This document shows positions 48,035 to 60,270 of a DNA stretch of 64,000 nt, piece after piece. Below the pieces are notes generated by a model. The model had not been told where the DNA came from, did not search any database, and saw nothing but the letters and a program-made list of their open reading frames with translations. Origin of the DNA: Paracentrotus lividus (taxonomy: Eukaryota; Echinodermata; Echinoidea; Camarodonta; Echinidae); the NCBI GenBank assembly GCA_940671915.1, contig CALNVZ010003433.1, positions 28,260,596 through 28,324,595 on the forward strand, in the 5' to 3' direction. A program made the position numbers and the translations under genes. Every line of letters starts with the position of its first letter. Position 1 is the stretch's first letter.

Positions 48035-49014
48035 CAGTGGGTTCCTAAAAAAAGGTAACCGAAGTTCAAAGGTCAGTCATTTCAAAAGTTTATTTTTGAG
48101 ATTTGATTACTAAAATACTAAGTAACTCATCAGCTTTGACATTGATTACGTCCAAACTGTCATGGGTCACAGAGTTAGCGTCCTGTAAATGTACTGGGTA
48201 CAAAACCCATTTTCCAAGTTTTTGATTTGTAGGGTATGAAACAAACCTTTAAATGTAATTGGTATCATTGGGTCTTTTTCAGCAAGTTTCAATGAAATGT
48301 CATCTTCTTTGCTAAAGTGGATTTCTCAATGGTAATGAAATGCGTTCTCGATTATGAATCTCTAGAGTCTCGGAGAGGTCGCCGCGACGTCTCCTGAGTC
48401 TTTATGTAGTCGCGAGAAAACCAAACAAATGTCAAACATTGTTAATCTTTTATTACACCTCTTTCAGACGCGAGCAAGTTTCAGTGACGTCTCTTTGGGA
48501 TGTGACTGCCCCTAAGTATCCACGACTTCGCAAAGACGTTATCAGAACTTGCTAGCGATTAAAGTAAATCGAACAGGTTTGACAATTTGTTTAGACTTTT
48601 GTTCACTTTTCACATGACGCCCTGAAATCTTAAAAGATTTCACCACGACGTCTCCACGACTCAAGACTCAATTGCGAATCCGTCTCATTCCCAGTGAGGT
48701 AGGTCGTTTGGCAAATGAGATTGCATTTCATTGAAACTTTGTGTGAAAAAACCCCAAATCGATGAAACAAAAAATTACAAAATGATGGTTTCGTACACCC
48801 TACTAACGAAAAACTTGGAAAAAGTGGGTTTTGTATACCTTTCAACTTCAAAGGACCCTAACTCTGAGACACCTTACAATATGGATGCAAGCAATGTCTC
48901 AAATGAAAGCTGATGAGTTACTTCATATTTTAGTGAGCAAATCCCAAGAATAAACCATACACTTTTGAAATGACTGACCTTTGAACTTTGGTTACCTTTT
49001 TAAGGAACACACTG
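48035..49014. mobile_element. Foldback MITE, family A, copy 3
   Basis: Ends CAGTGGGTTCCTAAAA and AAGGAACACACTG with TA on both sides. Interior as in copy 1 (GTCGCCGCGACGTC, CACCACGACGTCTCC). The left TA is shared with the right TA of the neighbouring family B element. Confidence 0.85.
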
Positions 49015-49149
49015 TATAATTAAAAATACTTCGATGGACAAAATGCTAAAAACACCTCTATTTCAATGATTTATTTCGATATTTTCTATAAACTGTGCCC
49101 ATAAATGCAATCGGGAATGAACGTGCATGTATGGTTGAGCATCAGTGGG

Positions 49150-49175
49150 TGTGAGTGTGTGTGTGTGTGTGTATG
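49150..49175. repeat. (GT)n microsatellite
   Basis: GT dinucleotide run with small interruptions. Confidence 0.8.
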
Positions 49176-49391
49176 TGGGTGGGTGAAAACCATACTTACA
49201 ACTCTGAAAAAATTGTTAATCCCGCAAAACTCTTCTCTTCGATGATTGTGATCGGATTGTTCTGAATCCACCTATTTGAATAAAATATTATTTCCGAACA
49301 CAAATTATGACTATACACAAGTTAAGCCAAGCCAAGAGATATACAGTCAATGTCAAATAAAATGGTACAAGTGGAAAACATTTTTTTAATA

Positions 49392-50384
49392 CACTGTTCG
49401 TCATAAAGGTGGAATATTTTTTTCTGGCTCAAGCGACATTATGTTGCTCCGTTATTAATTTCTTGAATGTGGTTGTCACCGCTTTCACTTTCTGGGATCC
49501 TGTGTTTATTTTTGGATGCTCCCTCAACCCTTCCCGGGGATTTTTCTTCAAAAAAGTTTGTTACCCCCAGATAATGGCCATTTTCGTCATTTTTTCTTAT
49601 TTTGGGGGTCCTTTTTTGTTCACGCGACCCACCAAGGCCCCCTCAGTCCTACCCCAAGGAAACACGTCTGAGGTGGAGATTTGTTATTGTTCTTTAAATT
49701 AAATCTAGATTTATGGTTACAGGCTCGACTCTTTTGTCTAGGGGAGGGGTCAAAATTTATTTTGATTGGGGTTCAACATTCATTTTATTCATTTTTACAC
49801 CATGGAAATTTCTATCTTCCCTAAATTGTATTGTAAAATCTCAACCAAACATAAATCAAAATAAAATATTATCAATAATGACTATTTACAGCCTTGTCAT
49901 CAAGGCTAAACAAAATTATGATATTTAACATGTTTAAGGGTTAAAGGTGGTTTTTCATTTCTTTTGTTTTCAGCATAAAGATGGAATAAAATATTCCGAA
50001 TTTTCACCAATCTCGTTTTTTACTTCAACCCCTCCCCTAGACAAGAGACCTAAGCCTGTCCCCAGAAATATAGATTTAACTTAAAGAACAATATAAAACA
50101 GTACACCTCAGTCGCGTTTCCTGGGGGTAGGACTGAGGGGGGTTTGATTGACCGGGAAAACAAAAAGGGGCCCCAAAATGAGAAAAAATGACAAAAATGG
50201 GCATCACGGGGGTTGACCAAACCTTTTAGGAAAAAGGTCCACGTGAAGGGTTGGGAGAATGTCCAAGATATAGCCAGGATCCCAAAAAGTAAAAGCAGGG
50301 ACAAACATATTCAAGAAATTAAAGTCAGAGAAAAGTCATGTCGCTATAGCGGCAAAAAAATATTCCACCTTTATGACGGACAGT
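49392..50384. mobile_element. TA-target foldback MITE, family G (complete)
   Basis: Ends CACTGTTCGTCATAAAGG and CCTTTATGACGGACAGT, flanked by TA. Arms include TTCAAGAAATTAAAG, GGGGCCCCAAAATG and CCCCTCCCCTAGACAAGAGA, each with its complement in the other arm. The ORFs through the arms are mirror by-products. A truncated copy is at 24903-25657. Confidence 0.82.
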
Positions 50385-50399
50385 AAAGTATGAAGATTA

Positions 50400-52002
50400 C
50401 AGGCGCGCATCCAGGGGGGCCGACGGGCCCGGCCCCCCCCCCCTGAAAAGGGAGAGAAAAGAAGAAAAAGAAGAAAAAGAAAGAAAGAAAAGGGAACAAA
50501 GCCCGATGTTTGTACAATATTCGCAAAACTTTATTCAATAAGAAGCGCGAAATAAGCCTAATTGGGTTCTAAACGACCATAACTAAGGCTTTTAATGTGG
50601 GGGAGGGTCCACGTGGCCGATTTTTCATATTTTTTAAGAAACAGAAATACATTACTGAAGAAAAGAAAAAATAAGGAAAAAATTCACAAAGAAAAGAGGC
50701 CTCGTGGACCCTCGGCCTAGTGGGCCCTCGGCCTCGATGGAAAATAGTCGGCCTCGTGGGGATACTAGAAAGTGCCCCTTTATTTATTCCACATATCTTT
50801 TAAAACCCAACTTTTCGGCTCGCGCTTCGCGCTCGCGGATACTTAATCATAATGCACAAATAACTCAAATTTTGAGCTAAAAATTTTAGGCTCGCGCTTC
50901 GCGCTCGCACATAGGCCTACCATTTTAGCAGAGTTTATAATGCACAATTAACTCAAAATTTTCAGCTTACGCTTTGCGCCAGCGGATACTTAATTGGGTC
51001 TATAACACACAATTATTATCTAAAAACATTTAATATTAGAAAGTACCCCTTTATTTATTGCATATATCTTTTAAAACTAAAAATTTTCGGATCGCACTTC
51101 GCGCTCGCGGATATTAAATAGGGTCTTTAATACACAATTATCTACAATTATTTATGGCTTGCTAAAAAGTGTCCCTTTATTCATTCTATATCTTTTAAAA
51201 CCCAAAATTTTCGGCTCACGCTTCGCGCTCGCAGACACCAATCTAGTAGGGTATATAATATAATACACAATTAACTCAATTAACTCTAAATTTTTCAGCT
51301 CGCGCTTCGCGCTCGCGGATACTAAATAGGGTCTATAATGCACAATTATCAACGATTTTTAATACTACAAAGTGCCCCTTTATTTATTCCATAATCTTTC
51401 AAAACCCAAAATTTTCGGCTCGCGCTTTGCGCTCGCTGACATGTCTGCTACTAAATTATAATGGACAAATAACTCCAATTTTTACCTCAAAATTTTCAGC
51501 TCGCGCTTCGCGCTCGCAGATTCTTAATAATGTCTTCAATACACAATTAAAGTAAAACATTTAATAGTAGAAATTGCCCTTTTATCTATTCCATATATCT
51601 TTTAAAACCCCAAATTTTCGGCTCGCGCTTTGCGCTCGCGGATACTAAATAAAAATGCACAAATAACTCCAATTTTAAGCTCAAAATTTTCGTCTCGCGC
51701 TTCGCGCTCGCAGACACCAATTTAGTAGGGTATATAATGCACAATTAACTCAAATTTTACCTCAAAGTTTTCATCTCATGGTGGCAATTTAGAATACATA
51801 TTCAAACAACTTAAGTTTTGTTCAAAATATAAATATACCGATTTTTTTTTCCCATAGGAATAAAATTAAAATTGTTTAAATTCCTCGTTTTATGTCAGTA
51901 TAGGCCCAAATATCGGGGAATGTTAACTCGCGCTTCGCGCTCGCAAGATTTTTTTTTCAAAGTTAGGCCCCCCCCCTCCGGAAAATCCTGGATCCGCGCC
52001 TG
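50400..52002. mobile_element. Foldback with GC-palindrome array and 5-bp target duplication
   Basis: Ends CAGGCGCGCATCCAGG and CCTGGATCCGCGCCTG, each followed inward by G/C homopolymer, with GATTA directly outside both ends. Inside are 11 copies of GCTCGCGCTTCGCGCTCGC or close variants, between about 50815 and 51945, separated by AT-rich spacers that are themselves related (AGTGCCCCTTTATTTATTCC, TTTTAAAACCCAAAATTTTC). No coding sequence. Confidence 0.85.
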
Positions 52003-52007
52003 GATTA

Positions 52008-53080
52008 ATCACAGCCTGTTATTGTTTGGTATTTTCAAAAAGCTGGAAAATCAGACTTTCACCTGCAATTTTTTTCATTACATTTGGTGCTGTAATTTTT
52101 GAAATATGACTAGTTTTCTACAATGAAGAAAAATCCATTTTTCGCACGCCGCCCCATGCCTTTGTGTATAGGTTTCGCATAATGGCCATGAAGTGCTCAA
52201 TTTCGATTTGTTCCTCGTCGCACAAAATGTAGCATAACTTTTGTTTTACGAAAGCAAATTATACAGAACAAAGCGCATCAAGAAGGAATATTATTTGGCT
52301 TTATTTTTGTACCACATACACTCATTATTTGAAATTATTACACGTTTAGGTCTCTTTTTCGATTCATTAAAACCATGTATTGATACTCTTCCAGATGTTT
52401 GCTTGTCGGCGTTAAATATTGTTAGCATAATGTATGTCCTATGTAGTCTACATTATATACCTCATTTTAAGAATCTTTAATAATCCTGTCTTCTGATTGG
52501 TTGAAAGTGCAGTCATAATCTGACCTATGGCCGCCATAGACATTTTCCCCGGTTTTACCGGTCAATAGAACATTTTTACAGTACTTTTTTCCCATGGGCA
52601 TAGTGCGATCCCCATTTGTTTACGTGCAAGGCTGCTGCGCATGCGCTTTATTTCAGATACCATAATTTGCCGCGCGATTTGGTCGATAATTTTAGACAAC
52701 TCCGCTGCTTATGCGTCAACGCGCGTGCGCGCAGCGTAGACAAATTCTTTCGTCGCGCTAGAACGGATCCCAGATTTCTAGTTGAGCGTTAAGCCTGAAT
52801 TCCGATGACGATGTTGATCTAAACAAGCGATTTAGAGGTTAATCTGGAGGGTGCTTCCCCGGCATTTTGCAGTTAGTTGTAAGTAGAATGCAAATGTGTT
52901 GTGGTGAGCATGCATTGTGGCCTGCAGAGCCAGAGGCTCGAACTGACTTAACTTTCATGACTCTAGGCTAGTCTAGATCTAACGTTAGGCCTATTTTAGA
53001 ATCTAGATCGTAGACTTCACTTAGACTTAGTTCTAGGTCAAAATTAGACCATGTTTGTTGTTTTTAGATTCGGCATATAA
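52008..53080. other. Non-coding, partly GC-rich
   Basis: 52600-52800 is rich in GCGCGC. There is no protein similarity, and the 79-codon ORF at 52241 resembles nothing I know. A CpG-rich promoter is possible but unsupported. Confidence 0.4.
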
Positions 53081-53084
53081 AATA

Positions 53085-53249
53085 TATATTGACTGCTTTT
53101 ATTTTCGGGACATGGTCGTTTCTAGACTGCTCTCGGGAATCTCCGAATCTGCCATAACCCGCGACCTGCGGTCTTGGGTTATAGCAGATGCGGAGATTCC
53201 CTTGAGCAGGATCTAGAAACGACCATGTCCCTCAAAGCAGTCAATATAT
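53085..53249. repeat. Large near-perfect hairpin
   Basis: ATATTGACTGCTTT, GGGACATGGTCGTTTCTAGA and GAATCTCCG on the left are matched by their complements on the right, in reverse order. Arms of about 75 bases surround a loop of about 15 bases centred near GCGACCTGCGGTCTT. Confidence 0.85.
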
Positions 53250-53338
53250 CTATACTATACCCGTATCAATAGAGAAAAGGAGTGCATTATTGTTACAATA
53301 TTGCACTCCGCGATGCCAGTAAAATGCTGCGCGCAACA

Positions 53339-53487
53339 GCTTATAACAATGGATACGCGGAGCAACAATTTACGTCATAATAGCACACCAGCTTTTAACA
53401 ATGGATACGCGGAGCAACAATTTACGTCATAATAGCACACAGCTTTATAACAATGGATACGCGGAGCAACAATTTACGTCATAATAG
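53339..53487. repeat. 51-bp tandem repeat x 3
   Basis: Three almost identical units of AACAATGGATACGCGGAGC, AACAATTTACGTCATAATAG and CACAC. Each contains TTACGTCA, a half-CRE-like site. Confidence 0.88.
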
Positions 53488-53629
53488 ATTGATCATTTTA
53501 ATTTTGTGAGATTCTCGGATCAGGCAGATTTGATACAAATGAGTAAACCTCTTTTTTGTTTAAACTGGTATCGTTGCTGTCGCCATGGAAAATGGTTTGT
53601 ATGTATAATAATAATAATATTGGATTTCT

Positions 53630-53800
53630 TTCGTGCAATATGAGATATATTCCATTCATCAGTATGAATATATCTCATATTGCACTCAAGTTGCATCCAA
53701 TATTATATAAATATTTCACACCTAAATATTTTTTTTCCGACTGTACCTTTTTTTTGACACAGACTGTACACGTAGGTAAGTACATGAGTATGTACTTACC
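53630..53800. repeat. Two small perfect hairpins
   Basis: GTGCAATATGAGATATATTC pairs with its complement about 10 bases further on, and ACGTAGGTAAGTACAT pairs with ATGTACTTACCTACGT around a short loop. Confidence 0.8.
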
Positions 53801-53999
53801 TACGTATGCATGTATACAGTTATTAGGTGGTACCTTTTGTAATCGTACGAAATCTTTTTTTTTTTCCCCCTCTTTTTTATTTCTGTATGATTCTTGTTGC
53901 CAAAATATCTCAAAAAAGCTCATTAGCATACTGTGACGTCATCTAGATGCCATTTTGTAAAATCACATTATCAGACATAACTTCATAACTAATCACCGT

Positions 54000-55837
54000 A
54001 AATTATTAAAATCTTTTAGGTCATATTGCGCGCCTACGCGCACGCATAAACAAATTACGCACGCGCACTTTTTGCCCTAATTAGAGTACGTTTCAGGTCA
54101 TTTTTAAGCATTTCAAGAAAAAATGCGCGCCCACGATAGGGCGCGCATTTATCATTATTATTATTATTCTTTCGGCTCTTTGAAACACAGTTATGCTTAT
54201 AATTATTCATAGCCCTGTCATTTGTTACTCGTGCTCTTAACAGGGTGTGTTCCCTCAAACTTTTACTGAACAATTAAAAAGATTTGAACTTTTGAGAAAC
54301 TTGATATTCTTGGGGTATTTTGTCGACAGATTTACGAAAATCACCATGTTCAGAGGTATTCATATACACATTCCAGTTTCATATTTAATATCAACGATAG
54401 TAATTTTTTTCGAAATGACCATCTGAAATAGTTCTTGCAAGTGTCCACAGCCGTTTTCCATGCCGTGTGTGTTGTATGACTTATGTGTCCTCTGTTAACC
54501 CCCCAGGCTGACTCAGGTCGCATGATCCATCAGGTGATTTTTCACCTTCCTAGACATTATTACCCAAGGGATTCGGATTCGTGTTCGGTCTTCGGATTTT
54601 CCACTTCAGATAGTTCATTAACGTCGTCCTTGGTCCTCTTCTTGAAAATTTGTGTACAAAACAAATGGAGAGCTGTTCATAAAATCGGACATTTTGAAGC
54701 CAATGTTGCTAATTTGAGGATGCCCATAGAAGGTACAACGAGACTTTTCAGACTTACATAACTCTCTTAACCGATCTTGATGAATTTTTTTTTAAAATTG
54801 TTCCTCTCATTATGCTCCTTCATGTGATAGTGATTATTTCCTTGGGTATCGGTTTCCTTTTAGATGAGTTTCCATTCTCCCAGAATTATTAAATAATCGT
54901 AATACCCGATCTGACTTTTTCTTCATTTGTAAACGTTTTATTTTTTTTCCATAACATAATGGTAATATTTATAAAGCGCAACATATCCATCTGAAGAGAT
55001 GCTCAAGGCGAATAAATGAGTCAAGATTACCCAATTATAATTAACCAATCGCTAGTTATGAATTTAGCATTATTTGAATATTTAGTACATATTGGTATGT
55101 TTGTTTAATTGCAGAATGGCCTTGAAGAGGATTTAAAAAATTGAAAGCTTGGCACAATAAAAAGAGGTACACAGAAGCTACGACTGGCGTTTCATTTCTT
55201 CCACTTGTATGATGGTGTGACCATAATTCGCGCGTGAGCTTAATTCACGCACGCCGGATATCTCAAAAAGTAATTAATATTTTGAAAATCTGATAGCACC
55301 ATCAGAAAGAGGGATCCCAAATTGCATAAGAATCAATCTGTCGTCACGATACGGTGTATTAAATTGTGAAATTATTGACCAAACATCGGAAAATTGCGTG
55401 TCCGTTCCGAAAAATCCGGTCTTCCCGACAAGGGTCTGAAAATCATCATTTTCTGATTTAATATCATCAAAATTGTAAGATGATATTAATATCATCTAAT
55501 TCTATGAAATTTTGACTTACATTTACTGTAAATCCCTTTCCTCAGATTAATGGAATTTCTTGATAAATCTTTGTCAAACGCCCGTGCGGGAATTAAGGTC
55601 ACACTGGTTTGTTGACTTCTTCAGCAGAATGCGTGATCGTTCGATCGACATAGAATTTTGAAATCGCCATACCGTCGAAACCCTTTGACCTAGTTCACTT
55701 CTTCGTTCGGCAATTCGGAGTTTAGAATTTTGCCGTTTATTTGGTATTCATAGTTTTCGTCGATTTTGTGTAAAATATGAAAAATTGTTGATTGAATGTC
55801 GCATTTTCTATAATTTTTGAAATTTGCGCGAACTATG
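54000..55837. other. Non-coding, nothing clearly recognised
   Basis: Contains GCGCGC-rich stretches near 54030-54150 and ordinary AT-rich DNA. The ORFs at 54483 and 55274 (minus) show no recognisable family. Confidence 0.4.
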
Positions 55838-55838
55838 C

Positions 55839-56164
55839 ACTGTAAAAAATATTTGTACTTTTACAGCAAATCTGCTGTCAGCAGAGTCGCCATAAAAAAA
55901 AAGTAATTTAAAAAACATTTTTGTTGTAAATTTCTCCTGCAAATAATTACATGAGAAATACAAAATATACATCAGGAGTAACACATTTGTTCCGTTTTAA
56001 CCAAGTATGTCCGCTATAGAACTCTGATGATTTTTTTTTCCCGTTTCTTTCATAAATTCTTAGAGGAGAAATTTACAACAAAACTGTTTTTTGAATTGCA
56101 TTTTTTTATAAGGACTCTGCTGACAGCAGATTTGCCGTAAAAATACAAATATTTTTTTTACAGT
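55839..56164. mobile_element. Short foldback MITE
   Basis: Ends ACTGTAAAAAATATTTGTA and TACAAATATTTTTTTTACAGT. Next inward, CAGCAAATCTGCTGTCAGCA pairs with its complement, and GAGAAATTTACAACAAAA pairs with TTGTTGTAAATTTCTC. About 326 bp, non-coding. No target duplication is obvious. Confidence 0.78.
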
Positions 56165-56235
56165 CTGGTCTCCCCATCATACAAGTCATACAATGAAGCG
56201 CCAACGACGTTTTGCCTGGGAAACATTTTTTCCCG

Positions 56236-56370
<135 letters not shown>

Positions 56371-56469
56371 CAACAACAACATTATGAAGCGAAATTGAAA
56401 ATGAGTAAAATTATTTGATTTTCATGAAATATGTCACGTTTATTTCAATGCATAGTCTTGATTGGTTTC

Positions 56470-56502
56470 TTTTTCTTCTTCTTCTTCTTCTTCTTCTTCT
56501 TC
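56470..56502. repeat. (TTC)n microsatellite
   Basis: About 11 TTC units. Confidence 0.88.
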
Positions 56503-56555
56503 TTTACATTTATGTACATACTATTCCATTAATGTTTGAGGGGAAAGGTACTAAA

Positions 56556-57100
56556 CACAACACAAAAGAAAGTTTCCCCTATTTCAGATTTCAATAATTT
56601 TTGAACCAGGAGGAATTTTAAAAATCTAATTATATGTCCATGTAGGGAATTTAATTGGCCACAATGGGAGCGAATTTTAGGGAAAAAATCATCAAGTCAT
56701 GCTTCAGTGAGCAATGGTTGAATGCAAAAATGTCATTTTTTGAAGTTCGCAAGCCTAAAATGGCAACTTTGATTCAATGATGACTTACCCATTTTCAGAT
56801 TTTAAACATTTTACACGTCTGAATGTATGCAAAACGTGCTTCCCAATAATAATTATACGGAAACAAAATTTGCGTCAAATTTCACGGTCGAGTGAGCATG
56901 CAGCAAAAATTGCCCAAACTGCCATTTTTACTTCTTTGCCATGGTATAATCGATCAAATATGATGGAATTCCTGTTTTGGAAGTGTATGCAACCAATATC
57001 CATTCATTCACGGTTGAATGAACCCATCAAACAACCAAAAAATAGGCCAATTTAGAAATACGAAAATGCATTGCAATAATTTTATGCACTAGAAAGCATC
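56556..57100. repeat. Dispersed repeat flanking the second tandem-repeat foldback
   Basis: Second copy of the sequence at 23136-23470, in the same orientation and again directly left of a GATAGTCCGCGGG foldback. Confidence 0.7.
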
Positions 57101-57131
57101 TCAACAGTTTTTGGGCTGTATTGATGGGGTA

Positions 57132-58955
57132 AGGGGTCATCCCGATAGTCCGCGGGTCCGATAGTCCGCGGGTCCGTTAGTCCGCGGGTTCGATAGTCCG
57201 CGGGGGGGGGGGGGGGGGGGGTGATATGGATAAGTCCAAAAATAGAAAAGGTTCGTTAGTCCGAAAATGGAAAAAAGGTTCGTTAGTTCGAAAATGGAAA
57301 AAAGGTTCGTTAGTCCGAAAATGGAAAAAAAGTTCGTTAGTCCAAAAATAGAAAAAAGGTTCGTTAGTCCGAAAATCGAAAAAAGGTTCGTTAGTCCGAA
57401 AATGGAAAAAAGGTTCGTTAGTCCGAAAATCGAAAAAAGGTTCGTTAGTCCGAAAATGGAAAAAAGGTTCGTTAGTCCGAAAATGGAAAAAAAAAAGTTC
57501 GTTAGTCCGAAAATAGAAAAGGTTCGTTAGTCCGAAAATGGAAAAAAGGTTCGTTAGTCCGAAACTTAAATAATCTGTGGCCAAGTCGGGAAAATGGAAA
57601 GGGCAGGGGTGATGGAGGGGGAGGGTAGAATCACCATTGCTGTTCAGTTGTTGATTCCGCAATTAAATCCGACCGTCCATCGACGTAGTGTAAGTATTAG
57701 CGGCGAGTTGTTCCGATAAAGAATAAATTCCGTTTTTAAAAAACGGGCCGTTATCACCCTTGACTAAATAACTAATTCCATAATTATATCCACTCCGTTT
57801 TTATTTCATGAAAAAGTTATTTTGAAACAGTATCGGCGGCGACTTGTTAATCTTCCGATAAATATTAATTTCCGCTGATAATGCTTTTAAATAATTTCTT
57901 TCATACATAAATACGGAACGAATAAAATTGCGGAATTAATTATTTAGTTATTGAGTGATAACGACCCAATTTTAGAAACGAAAAAAAAAAAAACAAAAAC
58001 AAAAGAAAGTCGTCGCTGATAACGTTTCGAAATAATTTTTTTACGAAATAAAGACTGCACGAAAACAATTGCGGAAATAATTATTTAGTTATAGCGTGGT
58101 AAAGGCTTGATTTTAGTAGCGAAACTTATTCTTTTTTGGAAGAATTCGCCATCGATAACGTCGGTAAACAAATTCTTCATAAAAAAAACGAAAAAAAATT
58201 ATGAAATAAATTATCTAGTTACGGCCTGTTTAACGACCCGATTTTAGAAGCGAAACTAATTTGTTATCAGTAGAAATCGCCATTGATAATTTTGTGAAAT
58301 AAATTCTCCGAAAATCAAAATTTAACAGCAGAAAAAAGTATCTGGAGGTTATTCACGGGTGACCGTCCTCCGTTGAGACAATTATAGCATAGTATCATAT
58401 TATTTTTTAATTACCACACCATTTTTGTTACTAAAATAGGTTTAGTTCATTTTCGGAAAAACGAACCTTATTTCATTTTCGGACTAATGAACCGTATCTC
58501 ATTTTCGGACTCACGAACCATATTTCATTTTCGGACTAACTATCCTTTTTTCCATTTTCGGACTAACGAACCTTTTTTTTAATTTTCGGACTAATGAACC
58601 TTTTTTCCATTTTCGGACTAACAAACTTTTTTTCCCATTTTCGGACTAACGAACCTTTTCTATTTTCCATTTTCGGACTAACGAACCTTTTTTCCATTTT
58701 CGGACTAACGGAACTTTTTTCCATATTTCGGACTAACGAACCCTTTTTCCATTTTCGGACTAACGAACCTTTTTCAATTTTTGGACTAACGAATCTTTTT
58801 CCATTTTCGGACTAACGAACCTTTTTTTCCATTTTTGGACTAACGAACCATGAGAGTAACAACATCACCAACCCCGCCCCCCCCTCGCGGACTATCGGAC
58901 CCGCGGACTAACGGACCCGCGGACTAACGGACCCGCGGACTATAGGGCTGTAACC
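57132..58955. mobile_element. Foldback element with tandem-repeat arms, copy 2
   Basis: Left arm: GATAGTCCGCGGGTCC units, a poly-G run, then about 12 units of TTCGTTAGTCCGAAAATGGA. Right arm: the same arrays inverted (TTCCATTTTCGGACTAACGA x about 12, poly-C, GCGGACTATCGGACC x about 5). The centre (57700-58330) holds three or four diverged units of about 110 bp with AATTATTTAGTTAT and TTTTAGAAGCGAAAC. The 161-codon minus-strand ORF at 57177-57662 and its partners are translations of the arrays, not genes. Confidence 0.87.
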
Positions 58956-59526
58956 GTATTGATATTCTTTGGGCACGTGTCAATGATCCTATGGCATTTA
59001 TTTACAAGTTCATGCTTCAGTGTGCATGTTAGACGGGAAAAGCCCTTTTCTCACGTCTGGACTAAAATTCAAATTCTTACTTTGATTGAATGTAACAATT
59101 CTTTTTGGGGATTTTTTTTTCACTAAGATCCCGATGTTTCACGCTTCAGTGGGCACAAGATACAAGAAAATCATGTAAATGAGAAGAAAGTTTCGGGCTT
59201 CGTCATGGTTCATTGACTTTTTGAATACGTAATTTGAATCAAGATTAGTTAGTTAGTTAGAGACCCGTTGAAGCTGTGTGCAAAGTTTCGTGACATACCT
59301 CTGAGTAGAATTAACAATAATCATCAATGAAAATGGCCGAATTTCACATTTGTCAGGTATTGCTTTCCTCCTCCATTGACTTTATGTACAGAGGTTTAAC
59401 AAAAGTTTAACAAAATTGAAATTTGGCATATTTTCATTGTCAGTTTTTGTCCATTTGACTGTGAATTATTTTATGAAACTTTGCACATAGGTAAACTTCT
59501 CAAATGGAACCTGACAGACTTACATA

Positions 59527-59780
59527 TGGTCATATTCAAACGTGAGTGACATGACATTTGGACTGATAGAAGGGCGCATATCTTTGCACTTGTAGGTTAT
59601 GAATGGATCATGACTACCATATTATGTATAATGTAGGAGTGGCATGTGTCATTACCAGTTGGATTTGAATTTTACAATTGGTCCTGGAAATTATGATTAC
59701 AAAACAGTGCATGAGTGACACGACAGAAAAAAGACATGGGTTTCTGACCATCATTGGTTATGGTTGGATTTGTGCCCACC
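59527..59780. repeat. Relative of nested insertion 2
   Basis: Starts TGGTCATATTCAAACGTGAG and matches the complement of 15644-15878 through GACATGGGTTTCTGA and GGATTTGTGCCCA. Followed by a (CTAC)n microsatellite at about 59779-59797. Confidence 0.7.
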
Positions 59781-59807
59781 TACCTACCTACCTACCAGCA
59801 CCCTGTT

Positions 59808-60068
59808 GCATAAAACTTCTAACCAGACTTTTTTCCGGTTAAAATCTGAAAACTCCGGTTAAAGTCCAAAAACTCCGGTTACAATATTTTTCTGGATTTT
59901 TTACTGTTTTTTCCATTGCATAAAAAAATACCAGAGGTTTCAAAAGTATTAATGCAATAAATTTTAAGGGCGTTTTAAAACTCAGGTTGAATAACCTAAG
60001 AAATAGGTCTACATAAGCTGAGTTTTTTAACCCGAGAAAACTCGGGTTAGAAAAAAAGTTTTATGCAA
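59808..60068. mobile_element. Short foldback MITE
   Basis: Ends TGTTGCATAAAACTT and AAGTTTTATGCAACA; internal TAACC/GGTTA words are inverted. It directly abuts the retrotransposon fragment at 60070-60247. Confidence 0.72.
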
Positions 60069-60069
60069 C

Positions 60070-60247
60070 ACCACCCTGGTCGGCTAAACTGCCGAGACCT
60101 AGTACGAATCCTCCAGTTATCCCTGTCATGCATGCAGTTCTTCAACTCGTCTGTTCCAACTACTCCAGCATCCGATTTCATGATGTCTAGGTAGGTCTTG
60201 CGTTTTCTACCACGCCCCCGACGCACAGTGGGCCAGAATGCCTTCAA
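60070..60247 (-). pseudogene. C-terminal fragment of a non-LTR retrotransposon protein
   Basis: Encodes AFWPTVRRGRGRKRKTYLDI and ELKNCMHDRDNWRI on the minus strand. The pattern (RGRKRKTYLD...EL..CM.DR..WR) resembles the C-terminal end of metazoan endonuclease-reverse transcriptases. It may belong to the relic at 62500-63270, but this is not shown. Truncated by the MITE at 59808-60068. Confidence 0.55.
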
Positions 60248-60270
60248 ACCATGACAAAATTATTTACTCA

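Noticed and set aside
53556-53936. 126-codon plus-strand ORF
   Set aside because: Runs through two hairpins and poly-T; no domain, and its minus-strand mirror ORF is equally open.
54483-54761. 92-codon ORF as a possible gene
   Set aside because: No recognisable family, no splice or start context beyond chance, and isolated.
57177-57662. 161-codon minus-strand ORF with FRTNEPFFHF repeats, and plus-strand MEKRFVSPK ORFs
   Set aside because: They translate the tandem arrays of the foldback arm; open frames arise in several frames because unit lengths suit them, and no domain is present.
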